Shown here one piece after another: positions 1 through 6,665 of a stretch of DNA of 32,327 nt. The notes beneath the pieces are model-generated. The model saw only the letters and a list, made by a program, of their open reading frames with translations. It made no database searches and had not been told where the DNA came from. The stretch lies in assembly GCA_018362935.1 (NCBI GenBank), contig JAHALQ010000015.1:1-32327 (forward strand), read 5' to 3'. Position 1 is the first letter of the stretch. Every line of letters begins with the position of its first letter. Source of the DNA: Pseudomonadota bacterium (GTDB taxonomy: Bacteria; Pseudomonadota; Alphaproteobacteria; RF32; CAG-239). Position numbers and translations under genes: made by a program.

Positions 1-343
1 CATACTCCTTGGGCAGATTTTCGCGAAATATTTGCGCGGCGGTATGTTCGTCATCGCGGTTGTAATTGACGCTGTCAAAGGTCTTGAGGCTGATGTCCAA
101 GGCAACGCCGTAGAAACGGCAGACATAAAGCAGGCGGTCGAGGCTGATTTTGCCTTCGCCGGATTCCATGACGTCAAGCGTGGTAATCGGCAGCGACAAA
201 GAATCCGCCACGTCGACGAGATTCAGCCCCTGGTTGCGGCGTGTTTCGTTGAGCCATGAGCCAAGGCTGCGGCGGACATCAAGCCAGTGTTTTCTGGCGT
301 CATCGCGCGATAATAAAAATCTGTATTGAAATTTGTTGTTCAT
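1..343 (-). CDS. XRE-family helix-turn-helix regulator, 3' end cut off by window edge
   Basis: Reading the minus strand from ATG at 343 gives an open frame that runs off the left edge (about 114 codons visible). AGGAG lies 7 nt before the ATG (351-355). Residues ~25-85 have the Cro/CI pattern: a helix with LGSWLNETRRNQGLNL, then VADSLSLPITTLDVMESG as the helix-turn-helix, followed by the usual LDRLLYVCRFYGV segment that packs behind it. By family knowledge this is a DNA-binding domain; the effector or dimerisation part is outside the window. It lies directly downstream of a small-RNA-like transcript on the same strand (374-543), so it could be expressed by read-through of that RNA's terminator. 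The target is unknown. Confidence 0.75.
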   Translation of the reverse strand, partial: MNNKFQYRFLLSRDDARKHWLDVRRSLGSWLNETRRNQGLNLVDVADSLSLPITTLDVMESGEGKISLDRLLYVCRFYGVALDISLKTFDSVNYNRDDEHTAAQIFRENLPKEY

Positions 344-373
344 TTTCAAACTCCTGATTTGTTTCAAATGGTT

Positions 374-406
374 AAAACAAAACCGCCTTAACAAAAATTA
401 AGGCGG
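374..406 (-). terminator. Intrinsic terminator of the small RNA
   Basis: Nine-bp stem CCGCCTTAA/TTAAGGCGG (383-391 with 398-406) with a 6-nt loop, followed on the minus strand by TTTTGTTTT. Confidence 0.8.
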
Positions 407-543
407 GGAGTTGAGAACTGTCGAAGAACAGTCCGGGTTATTCGACATGCAGGCATGCTTATATCCCCGGCTCCCCAAACAGGAGTTGTTCTTTTTTCTT
501 CGAGGAGCTCTCACACTCCGCTTTCGGAACACCCGAAAGCAGA
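374..543 (-). ncRNA. Structured small RNA of about 170 nt, family not recognised
   Basis: A non-coding unit with its own promoter (-35 at 569-574, -10 at 547-552) and an intrinsic terminator (374-406). From 5' to 3' on the minus strand it holds a 13-bp hairpin (515-545, CTTTCGG/CCGAAAG core), then a long-range stem pairing TCGAAGAA with TTCTTCGA. Inside that stem is a CTCC/GGAG hairpin and a CCGGG/CCCGG stem capped by a GCATGC-rich loop. Two CUCCU motifs could act as anti-Shine-Dalgarno sequences. The length and rod shape are compatible with a 6S-like RNA, but I see no decisive 6S, SRP, RNase P or tmRNA signature. It could also be a leader/attenuator of the downstream XRE gene, since the terminator ends about 20 nt before that gene's ribosome binding site. 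Confidence 0.6.
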
Positions 544-546
544 GTC

Positions 547-574
547 AGTATAAAAGACATTTCTTAATTTGCAA
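547..574 (-). promoter_or_regulatory. Sigma70-type promoter of the small RNA
   Basis: Minus strand: -35 TTGCAA (569-574), 16-nt spacer, -10 TATACT (547-552). The predicted start is near 540-543, at the foot of the first hairpin. Confidence 0.65.
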
Positions 575-632
575 TTAAAAAAGTCCGAACACGTTTCTCT
601 ACCACCCTCGCGCCCGCCCGCTCTTCTCCCTC

Positions 633-748
633 GTCATCCTCGTGCCCGAAGGCCGCAGGCCGAAGGAATAGACACGAGGATCCAGGTGTAATAAGGCTTA
701 TTGTCTTTGGATACTCGGATCAGGCATTCCATGTTGTCCGAGGATGAC
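633..748. repeat. Palindromic interspersed repeat (REP/MITE-like)
   Basis: The ends are inverted: GTCATCCTCG at 633 and CGAGGATGAC ending at 748. Inside, CTCGTG pairs with CACGAG to form a sub-hairpin, and GGATCCAG faces CTTTGGAT. Elements beginning GTCATCC..CGTG and closing with CGAGGATGAC are a familiar type of non-coding repeat in alphaproteobacteria (knowledge of the class, not a database match). A degenerate half copy with GTCCGGGGGTGACA follows at about 792-806. The stretch 575-875 holds no gene. Confidence 0.55.
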
Positions 749-875
749 AAAAAAGAAAAAGAGGGTGTGAGGATAACAATGGAGGAATGCCGTCCGGGGG
801 TGACATAGAAGAGGGGGAGCAGGAGGAGAGCGTTGCGGGGAAAGAGACTAGGATTTGGGCGAATGTGCTTTTCTA

Positions 876-904
876 TTGATAAAATTGCAAAGAGCCATTA
901 TAAA
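876..904 (+). promoter_or_regulatory. Promoter of the rbfA-truB-rpsO-pnp operon
   Basis: -35 TTGATA (876-881), 17-nt spacer, -10 TATAAA (899-904). The predicted start is near 911, about 20 nt before rbfA. A promoter here means rbfA is not expressed only by read-through from nusA/infB, which normally lie upstream and are absent here. Confidence 0.6.
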
Positions 905-933
905 AGAATAAACGTTATTAAAGGAGAAAAATT

Positions 934-1311
934 ATGGCCGAGAACAAAGAGCCGTCCCAGCGCCAATTGCGTGTCGCGCAGGAAATACGCAAAATTATCG
1001 TCAATTTTATCGACCGCGGCGAGGTTCGCAATCTGGAAGGCATTGACACGCTGGTGACCGTTACCAAAGTGACCGTGTCGCCTGATTTGAAATACTGTAC
1101 CGTCTGGTTTATGACAACCAACGGCAATTATCTGCAGGAAGTTTTGGGCGGCCTGCAGCTGGCGGCCAATTTCTTCCGCAAACAAGTGGCTGCCAAAACC
1201 AGCCTGCGCTATGTACCGGAAATTAACTTCCGTGTCGACAAGACTTTTGAAGCCGTCGACAATATTGAGCGTTTGCTGCGCGACCCGAAAGTGGTTCAGG
1301 ATTTGAAATAA
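934..1311 (+). CDS. rbfA: 30S ribosome-binding factor A
   Basis: RbfA binds free 30S subunits and promotes late maturation of the 16S rRNA 5' domain; it is needed for cold adaptation. The 125-residue product has the usual short KH-like fold and length. The conserved N-terminus RQLRVAQEIRKII is followed by the VTVTKVTVSPDLKYCTVW core strand pair and a C-terminal RYVPEINFRVDKTFE segment typical of the family. AAGGAG lies 7 nt before the ATG. It is followed after 10 nt by truB, so the two are co-transcribed. In most proteobacteria rbfA follows infB; here a repeat and a small RNA lie upstream, so the cluster has been split. Confidence 0.96.
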   Translation: MAENKEPSQRQLRVAQEIRKIIVNFIDRGEVRNLEGIDTLVTVTKVTVSPDLKYCTVWFMTTNGNYLQEVLGGLQLAANFFRKQVAAKTSLRYVPEINFRVDKTFEAVDNIERLLRDPKVVQDLK

Positions 1312-1321
1312 AAGAAAATCA

Positions 1322-2236
1322 ATGTCCAGACACAAAAAAGGAAACAAAGTCAGCGGCTGGCTGGTTGTCGACAAACCGCGCGACATGGGGTCGACACAGG
1401 TTGTCAGCCTGACGCGGCGGCTGTTTAATGCGCAGAAAAACGGGCATTGCGGAACGCTTGACCCGTTTGCCACCGGCGTGCTGCCTATTGCTTTCGGCGA
1501 AGCGACCAAGCTGATTTCCTATGTGACGGACGGTGAAAAAGAATATGAGTTTGTCCTTTATTTCGGCGAAGAGACCGATACGCTGGATACCGAAGGGCAG
1601 GTTGTCGCGACGTCTGACGTTATTCCCTCCGAATCTGAAATAAAAGCTGTTTTGCCGCAGTTTGTCGGCGAGATAACGCAGGTGCCGCCGGCTTATTCCG
1701 CTATTAAGGTTGACGGAAAGCGGGCGTATGATTTGGCGCGGCAGGGCAAAGAGGTGCAAATTCCCGAACGGCGGATAAATATTTATGCGCTGGAATTGCT
1801 GGAGATGCTGACGAATCGGACAGCGCGGCTGCGAGTGCGCTGTTCCAAGGGGACTTATGTGCGAACGCTCGGCGCCGATATCGCGCGAAGGCTCGGCAGC
1901 TGCGGGCATTTGAAAGAGCTTCGCCGCACAAAATGCGGCAATTTTGACCTGAGTCAGAAAATTTTGCTGGAAAATATAAAAAATATGGAGTATGGTGAAG
2001 CTCTCATGGAGAGTTTACTTCCCGTCATGACGTGTCTGCGCGACATCGCGGTCATCGCCGTAGGGGAGGAAGAGGCTAAGAAACTCAAACTCGGGCAAGG
2101 TCTGTCGCCCAAAGCTTTGGATGTCAAAAATCTTATCGGCCAAGAGGCCGCAGCCGTTTTTGAGAATGAGTTAACAGCCATCGTCAGAATCGACGAGAGA
2201 AAAATCTCGCCGGTTCGTGTTTTTAATTTTGATTAA
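1322..2236 (+). CDS. truB: tRNA pseudouridine(55) synthase TruB
   Basis: TruB isomerises U55 in the T-loop of all elongator tRNAs and acts as a tRNA chaperone. At 304 residues it has full family length. The N-terminal GWLVVDKPRDMGST motif and HCGTLDPFATGVLP loop are clear; the Asp of GTLDP is the catalytic nucleophile. Downstream come YEF, PPAYSAIKVDGKRAY and CSKGTYVRTLGADI, all TruB-family signatures, and a C-terminal PUA-like part from about residue 235. The gene lies 10 nt after rbfA and 15 nt before rpsO, within one operon. Confidence 0.97.
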   Translation: MSRHKKGNKVSGWLVVDKPRDMGSTQVVSLTRRLFNAQKNGHCGTLDPFATGVLPIAFGEATKLISYVTDGEKEYEFVLYFGEETDTLDTEGQVVATSDVIPSESEIKAVLPQFVGEITQVPPAYSAIKVDGKRAYDLARQGKEVQIPERRINIYALELLEMLTNRTARLRVRCSKGTYVRTLGADIARRLGSCGHLKELRRTKCGNFDLSQKILLENIKNMEYGEALMESLLPVMTCLRDIAVIAVGEEEAKKLKLGQGLSPKALDVKNLIGQEAAAVFENELTAIVRIDERKISPVRVFNFD

Positions 2237-2251
2237 AAAAGGAAAATACAG

Positions 2252-2521
2252 ATGTCGATTTCGAACGAAAAAAAACAGGAATTAATTAAATCTTACGGTT
2301 TGAACCCGAATGATACCGGTTCTCCGGAAGTTCAGATTGCAATTTGGACTGCTGAAATCAACAACCTGATTGAGCACTTCAAAACGCACGCCAAAGATAC
2401 CCACTCCCGCCTCGGCCTGATGAAAAAAGTCAGCCGCCGTCGTCACTTGTTGGACTATCTGAAAGGCAAATCTGAAAGCAGATATCAGGATCTGATTAAA
2501 AAATTGGATCTCAGAAAATAA
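2252..2521 (+). CDS. rpsO: 30S ribosomal protein S15
   Basis: S15 is a primary 16S rRNA binding protein of the 30S platform, contacting helices h20-h22. The 89-residue product has exactly the usual length and the signatures GSPEVQIA, INNLIEHFKTHAKDTHSR and the basic RRRHLLDYL helix. AAGGAA precedes the start. In E. coli S15 represses its own translation through a leader pseudoknot; the intergenic space here is only 15 nt, so regulation would have to involve the end of truB. It is followed by a palindromic element and a terminator before pnp. Confidence 0.98.
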   Translation: MSISNEKKQELIKSYGLNPNDTGSPEVQIAIWTAEINNLIEHFKTHAKDTHSRLGLMKKVSRRRHLLDYLKGKSESRYQDLIKKLDLRK

Positions 2522-2528
2522 ATTTATC

Positions 2529-2650
2529 GGGGCGCTTTATGCAGCATTCAGAGCGATTTTACACGATCTCAAAAAATTCATGTACCTTGTTGTACACTAG
2601 AATTTTTTTCGCCGTTAGAAATCACTCTGTCTGCTCGCCTAAAATGCCCC
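2529..2650 (+). repeat. 3'-end palindromic element, copy 1 (after rpsO)
   Basis: This imperfect palindrome starts 8 nt after the rpsO stop. The outer arms are GGGGC..CTTTA and TAAAA..GCCCC. The family anchor pair GAGCGATTT / AAATCACTC leaves one C-A mismatch, as in the other intact copies. The inner stem is AAAAAATTC/GAATTTTTT, and the tip is GTAC-CTTGTT-GTAC. The tip sequence TGTACCTTGTTGT is shared with the copy after rplY. Confidence 0.65.
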
Positions 2651-2655
2651 TTCTT

Positions 2656-2718
2656 CTGACAATGAAAATGTCAGGTTGATTTTGGAACTGCGGGGAATGA
2701 ACTTCCGCGGTTCTTTTT
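2656..2718 (+). terminator. Two hairpins between rpsO and pnp, the second an intrinsic terminator
   Basis: The first hairpin is CTGACA/TGTCAG (2656-2674). The second is GAACTGCGG/CCGCGGTTC (2685-2713), followed by TTCTTTTT. The second looks like a partial terminator or attenuator between rpsO and pnp. In E. coli the same interval holds an RNase III-cleaved hairpin used for PNPase autoregulation; whether that applies here is inference. Confidence 0.65.
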
Positions 2719-2750
2719 ATGAAAATCCTGCATGGGGCAGGTGAGGTTAT

Positions 2751-2777
2751 ATGGATAAGAAAGGTAAAGAAGTATGA
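2751..2777 (+). CDS. Eight-codon upstream ORF overlapping the pnp start
   Basis: ATG at 2751 is preceded by GAGG 4 nt upstream and encodes MDKKGKEV followed by TGA. The stop codon overlaps the pnp start (ATGA at 2774-2777). The pnp Shine-Dalgarno (AAAGG at 2760-2764) lies inside the small ORF. Termination at this stop would place a ribosome exactly on the pnp start, suggesting translational coupling. It may instead be a chance ORF; there is no direct evidence of translation. Confidence 0.4.
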   Translation: MDKKGKEV

Positions 2778-4894
2778 TCGATTTTAAAGAATGCCGCAAA
2801 GAAATGGAATGGGGCGGCCGCAAATTAGTATTGGAAACAGGTAAAATTGCAAGACAGGCAACCGGTGCCGTCCTTGTTACCTATGGTGAAACAAAGGTTA
2901 TCGCAACGGTATGCGCTGCAAAAGAAATGAAAGCAGATCAGGATTTCTTTCCTTTGACAGTCAACTATCAGGAAAAATATTATGCCACCGGCAAACTGCC
3001 CGGCGGTTTTATGAAACGCGAGGGCAAACCCTCTGAGCGCGAAGTTTTGGTTTCGCGCCTGATTGACCGCCCAATCCGTCCGCTTTTCCCGGATGCGTTC
3101 AAAAACGAAGTTCAGATTATCTGCACCGTTTTGGGGCATGATCAGGAAAGCGACTCCGATATTCCGGCCATGATCGGCGCTTCTGCCGCTTTGGCGGTTT
3201 CGGGCATTCCGTTTATGGGGCCGATTGCCGGCGCCAAAGTCGGATACAAAAACGGCGAGTATATCCTGAACCCGACGATGGAACAGCTCAAAGACACCGA
3301 TTTGGAACTGGTTGTTGCCGGTACCTCGGAAGGCGTTTTGATGGTTGAGTCCGAGGCTCAGGAATTGTCCGAAGAAACCATGCTCGGCGCAGTCATGTTC
3401 GGTTTTGAAAACTTTCAGGGTGTTATCAAGCTGATTAACGAGCTCAAAGAAGGAGCCGGCAAAGAAGCTTGGGAAGCTCCCAAATTCCCGGTTGAATACG
3501 ATGCGTTATATGCCCGAATCGAAAAAGAATTCGGCGCCAAATTTGAAGAAGCCTTCAAAGAAACCGACAAACTCAAACGCGGTACGCTGGTCGGCCAGGC
3601 TTCTGAAGAAGTCAAAGCTTCGATTGATCCGGAAAACGAGATTGAAATGCGTTATGTCGGCGATGCCATCGAGCAGCTGATGCACAAAGTTGTCCGCGAA
3701 AAAGTTTTGACAACCGGCCACCGTATTGACGGCCGCGATACCAAAACCGTCCGCCCGATTCAATGTCAGGTTGACGTTTTGCCGACGGCTCACGGTTCCG
3801 CCCTGTTTACCCGCGGCGAAACCCAGGCTCTGGTTGTGACCACTCTGGGCACCGGCGAAGACGCGCAGATTGTCGACGGCTTGATGGACGAGTATAAAGA
3901 AGACTTTATGCTTAACTATAATTTCCCGCCGTTCTCGGTCGGCGAATGCGGCAGAATGGGCAGCCCCGGACGCCGCGAAATCGGCCACGGCAAGCTGGCC
4001 TGGCGCGCCATCCACCCGATGATGCCCAAAGACAAGGATGCTTTCCCCTATACGGTTCGCGTTGTGTCAGAAATTATGGAATCCAACGGTTCGTCTTCTA
4101 TGGCGACGGTCTGCGGCACGACAATGTCCTTGCAGGCTGCCGGCGTTCCTCTGGCCAAACCGGTTGCCGGTATTGCCATGGGTCTGATTAAGGAAGATGA
4201 CGGCCGCGTTGCGGTTCTGACCGATATTCTCGGTGATGAAGACCACCTCGGCGATATGGACTTCAAAGTTGCCGGAACCAAAGACGGCGTTACCGCTTTG
4301 CAAATGGATATTAAAATTACCTCCATTACCAAGGACATTATGAAGACCGCTCTGGCACAGGCTCATGAAGGCCGGATTCATATCCTCGGCGAAATGGCCA
4401 AAGCTATTTCCGAGGCTCGCCCGCATGTGTCTGACAAAGCGCCGCGTATTGTCGCGATTAAGATTCCGGTTGACAAAATCCGCGAAGTCATCGGCACCGG
4501 CGGCAAGGTTATCCGCGAGATTATCGAAAAAACCCATACCAAGATTGACATTTCCGACGACGGCGTCGTTAAAATCGCTTCGATGAAAAAAGAAGACGGC
4601 GACGCGGCTCTCGAATGGGTTATGGGTATCGTGGCCGAGCCTGAGGAAGGCAAGATTTATCACGGTGTTGTCACCAAAATTATGGATTTCGGCGCATTTG
4701 TCCGTTTCCTCGGTACAACCGAAGGTCTGGTTCATATTTCCGAAATTAAACCTGAACGCATTGCCACCGTTTCCGAATTTTATAAGGAAGGCGACCCTAT
4801 CTGGGTTAAGTGCATGGGTTCCGACAATCGCGGCAAAATCCGCCTGTCGGCCAAGAGGGTTAATCAGGAAACCGGTGAAGACCTCGAAAAATAG
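2774..4894 (+). CDS. pnp: Polyribonucleotide nucleotidyltransferase (PNPase)
   Basis: PNPase is the phosphorolytic 3'-5' exoribonuclease of the degradosome; it also adds heteropolymeric tails. At 706 residues it has the full family length. It contains a first RNase PH domain (about 12-145), an all-alpha linker, a second RNase PH domain (about 315-455) with GDEDHLGDMDFKVAG carrying catalytic aspartates, a KH domain with VIGTGGKVIREI (about 570-585), and an S1 domain (about 620-690). FFPLTVNYQEKYYATGK and SRLIDRPIRPLFP are diagnostic. AAAGG lies 9 nt before the ATG. It is preceded by a hairpin pair and an overlapping upstream ORF, and followed by a palindromic element plus a strong terminator. 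Confidence 0.98.
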   Translation: MIDFKECRKEMEWGGRKLVLETGKIARQATGAVLVTYGETKVIATVCAAKEMKADQDFFPLTVNYQEKYYATGKLPGGFMKREGKPSEREVLVSRLIDRPIRPLFPDAFKNEVQIICTVLGHDQESDSDIPAMIGASAALAVSGIPFMGPIAGAKVGYKNGEYILNPTMEQLKDTDLELVVAGTSEGVLMVESEAQELSEETMLGAVMFGFENFQGVIKLINELKEGAGKEAWEAPKFPVEYDALYARIEKEFGAKFEEAFKETDKLKRGTLVGQASEEVKASIDPENEIEMRYVGDAIEQLMHKVVREKVLTTGHRIDGRDTKTVRPIQCQVDVLPTAHGSALFTRGETQALVVTTLGTGEDAQIVDGLMDEYKEDFMLNYNFPPFSVGECGRMGSPGRREIGHGKLAWRAIHPMMPKDKDAFPYTVRVVSEIMESNGSSSMATVCGTTMSLQAAGVPLAKPVAGIAMGLIKEDDGRVAVLTDILGDEDHLGDMDFKVAGTKDGVTALQMDIKITSITKDIMKTALAQAHEGRIHILGEMAKAISEARPHVSDKAPRIVAIKIPVDKIREVIGTGGKVIREIIEKTHTKIDISDDGVVKIASMKKEDGDAALEWVMGIVAEPEEGKIYHGVVTKIMDFGAFVRFLGTTEGLVHISEIKPERIATVSEFYKEGDPIWVKCMGSDNRGKIRLSAKRVNQETGEDLEK

Positions 4895-5016
4895 AAGTTC
4901 GTATAACGGCTTATCTGGAGCGATTTGTTCAGGTCGGAAGTTTCCTCTCGCATATCTTTGTACGCTGCGGTACTTCCGCCTTTCAAATCACTCTATCTAA
5001 ACCATTCTTCGAACTT
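4895..5016 (+). repeat. 3'-end palindromic element, copy 2 (after pnp)
   Basis: It begins at the base after the pnp stop. The arms AAGTTCG/CGAACTT close a 120-nt foldback. Inside, GGAGCGATTTG pairs with CAAATCACTC (one C-A mismatch) and CGGAAGT pairs with ACTTCCG. A small apical stem GCATA/TACGC follows. The left anchor GTATAACGG..ATCT and right anchor CAAATCACTCTATCTAAACCA are shared nearly word for word with the copy after ychF. Confidence 0.75.
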
Positions 5017-5022
5017 TTTTAT

Positions 5023-5056
5023 AAAAAACCGCTAAAGGAATTTAGCGGTTTTTTTT
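5023..5056 (+). terminator. Intrinsic terminator after pnp
   Basis: AAAAAACCGCTAAA pairs with TTTAGCGGTTTTTT around a short GGAA loop, with an eight-T tail. It is symmetric enough to work on both strands. Confidence 0.9.
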
Positions 5057-5159
5057 GAGCATATGGTCGGGTTTTGATTGACGGATCGGAAGATTAGTGC
5101 TTAACTTTTGTCAGTTTATTTTAAGCATTAATTTTCTAGAACTATAAATATAATTATAT

Positions 5160-5486
5160 ATGGAAGCGAAATCTATTATCGTGATGGCATTGTTTCTGGC
5201 GGCTGGTATGGCTTATGTTGCTCTTAGAATTGCGTTTGCCATTCGTCAGGCCAGAAAAAGAAGAAAGAGAGTCGTTGTTGCCCGGGTCAAAAACTGTAAA
5301 GACGGTTTGTGGATGTGTAAATTCTTCCTGTGCGGAGATCATCCCGGTTATTTTACTCAAAAACCGTCTGCGGACAGGGTAAAGGCGCGTGTGATCGGTT
5401 ACGATGAGAAAAACAGAATATACAGACTTGAAGAATTTTCGGGTGCCGAAGAAACTCCTTTGGTCTGTAGAATGTGGTTAATCTAA
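5160..5486 (+). CDS. Small single-pass membrane protein, unknown function
   Basis: This 108-residue product is not a family I recognise. Residues ~5-28 form one hydrophobic helix (IIVMALFLAAGMAYVALRIAF), followed by a strongly basic stretch RQARKRRKR. That charge pattern predicts N-out, C-in topology. The remaining ~70 residues form a soluble, probably beta-rich cytoplasmic tail. No good Shine-Dalgarno precedes the ATG at 5160, but TATAAT at about 5147-5152 sits where transcription would start on the ATG itself, so the message may be leaderless. An internal ATG at 5184 is an alternative start. The gene stands alone between two terminators. Confidence 0.6.
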   Translation: MEAKSIIVMALFLAAGMAYVALRIAFAIRQARKRRKRVVVARVKNCKDGLWMCKFFLCGDHPGYFTQKPSADRVKARVIGYDEKNRIYRLEEFSGAEETPLVCRMWLI

Positions 5487-5493
5487 CAAAATG

Positions 5494-5531
5494 AGGCCTT
5501 GCCGGATATTCCCGCAGGCCTTGTCTGTTTT
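5494..5531 (+). terminator. Weak terminator-like hairpin
   Basis: AGGCCT (5494) and AGGCCT (5516-5521) flank an imperfect GC stem, followed by TTGTCTGTTTT. The stem is bulged, so efficiency is uncertain. Confidence 0.45.
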
Positions 5532-5540
5532 AAAAAATCC

Positions 5541-5577
5541 TTGAAAAACAAAAAAAATTGGTGTATGAGTCGACTCA
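5541..5577 (+). promoter_or_regulatory. Promoter with overlapping palindrome, rplY-pth-ychF operon
   Basis: -35 TTGAAA (5541-5546), 17-nt spacer, -10 TATGAG (5564-5569). A perfect 12-bp palindrome TGAGTCGACTCA (5566-5577) covers the end of the -10 through the predicted start, a typical place for a repressor operator. A GC-rich leader of about 60 nt follows before rplY. Confidence 0.6.
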
Positions 5578-5638
5578 CCTGTTGCGGCACCCCTGGAGGC
5601 CGGGCGGGCGTGATTTATTTAAATAAAGGAATTTTACT

Positions 5639-5929
5639 ATGGTAAACATTACATTTAATGCTGAAAAGCGTGAGAAAGCAGGTAAGGGGGCAGCTCGTGC
5701 ATGTCGTCGTGAAGGACGCGTACCCGCTGTTATTTACGGCGGCAAACAGGAAACCGTTATGATTTCCCTGCATCCGGTTGAGTTGGAAAAGGCTTTGGAT
5801 ACCGTCGGTTTTTATGACGCCGATATCGAAGTTGTTTTGGACGGCAAAAAAGTTAAGGTATCCTGCCAGGACGTTCAGTTTCATCCGGTAAGCGATGCGC
5901 CGATTCACGTCGATTTTTTGAGAAAGTAG
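5639..5929 (+). CDS. rplY: 50S ribosomal protein L25, short form
   Basis: L25 binds 5S rRNA in the central protuberance of the 50S subunit. The 96 residues match the N-terminal 5S-binding domain: GKGAARACRREGRVPAVIYGG is the conserved RNA-binding loop region, and the chain ends with FHPVSDAPIHVDFLRK. Most alphaproteobacteria carry the long CTC-type L25 (about 200 residues) with a second domain; here the stop falls exactly at the domain boundary, so the protein resembles E. coli L25. AAAGGA precedes the ATG. pth follows after a palindromic element rather than a terminator, so the two genes are probably co-transcribed. Confidence 0.93.
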   Translation: MVNITFNAEKREKAGKGAARACRREGRVPAVIYGGKQETVMISLHPVELEKALDTVGFYDADIEVVLDGKKVKVSCQDVQFHPVSDAPIHVDFLRK

Positions 5930-5931
5930 TC

Positions 5932-6057
5932 GACGAACGCGTATAGCGGTCATCTAATACAGAAATAGCGGGTTGGCGGCATCCTTTGTACCTTGTTGTG
6001 CACTCCGATGTCGCCGCCCTTATTTCTTTTTATATGCCTCGCTCTCCGCATTCTTGG
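5932..6057 (+). repeat. 3'-end palindromic element, copy 3 (between rplY and pth)
   Basis: The left anchor GTATAGCGG..ATCTAATACAG matches the copies after pnp and ychF. The inner stem is GGCGGCATC/GATGTCGCC (one G-U pair) inside AGAAATA/TATTTCT. The tip GTAC-CTTGTT-GTGC shares TTGTACCTTGTTGT with the copy after rpsO. This copy is the most diverged in the 3' half and has no separate terminator after it. Confidence 0.65.
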
Positions 6058-6079
6058 AAAATGCAAGAGTTTAAGTTCA

Positions 6080-6664
6080 ATGTTTCTTATCGTCGGTTTG
6101 GGTAACCCCGGAATAGAATATGCAGGAACGCGCCATAATGTCGGTTTTATGGCGGCGGATGCGCTGGCGCAGGCTTATCACTTCGGCGCATTTCGCGATA
6201 AGTTTGACGGGCTGGTTGCTGAAGGCAGAATCGGCAGTGAAAAAGTTTATCTGCTCAAGCCGCAGACTTATATGAACCTGTCCGGAAACGCGGTGGTCAA
6301 AGCCGCGCATTTTTATAAGATTCTTCCTGAAAACATAATCGTGATTCATGACGATATGGATTTACCGGTCGGCAAAATAAAAGCCAAGCTCGGCGGCGGA
6401 GCCGGAGGGCATAACGGCTTGAAGTCGATTGATGCGGCGATTACTCCGAATTATAACCGAATCCGTATCGGGGTCGGGCATCCGCAGGGCAGCGGCGAGG
6501 CGGTGGTTAACCATGTGCTGTCGCGTTTCGGCAAAGCCGAAGCGGAGCTGCTGGCGGATAATATTGAAACAGTTGTCAAAACAATAGATGTTCTGATTGC
6601 AAATGGCGTTGCGGCTTTTTCAAACAAAATCGGCGATTTGCAAAAGAAAAACAAGGAGCAATAA
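6080..6664 (+). CDS. pth: Peptidyl-tRNA hydrolase
   Basis: Pth hydrolyses peptidyl-tRNA released by ribosome drop-off and recycles the tRNA. The product is 194 residues, the normal length. Catalytic and binding residues are visible: N9 (GLGNPG), H19 (GTRHNVGF), N66 (TYMNLSGN), D92 (HDDMDLPVGK) and GGAGGHNGLKSI. The start is set at the ATG before FLIVGLGNPG; an in-frame ATG at 5993 would add 29 residues that are translated repeat DNA and do not belong to the family. The ribosome binding site is weak (AAGAG). ychF follows after 1 nt. Confidence 0.95.
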   Translation: MFLIVGLGNPGIEYAGTRHNVGFMAADALAQAYHFGAFRDKFDGLVAEGRIGSEKVYLLKPQTYMNLSGNAVVKAAHFYKILPENIIVIHDDMDLPVGKIKAKLGGGAGGHNGLKSIDAAITPNYNRIRIGVGHPQGSGEAVVNHVLSRFGKAEAELLADNIETVVKTIDVLIANGVAAFSNKIGDLQKKNKEQ

Positions 6665-6665
6665 T

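Noticed and set aside
374..543. Assignment of the small RNA as SRP RNA, tmRNA or RNase P RNA
   Set aside because: No SRP GGAAG tetraloop domain, no tmRNA tag frame or tRNA-like end, and too short for RNase P; 6S could not be confirmed or excluded by eye.
5993..6079. 29-residue N-terminal extension of Pth
   Set aside because: It is translated palindromic repeat DNA; FLIVGLGNPG is the normal Pth N-terminus.
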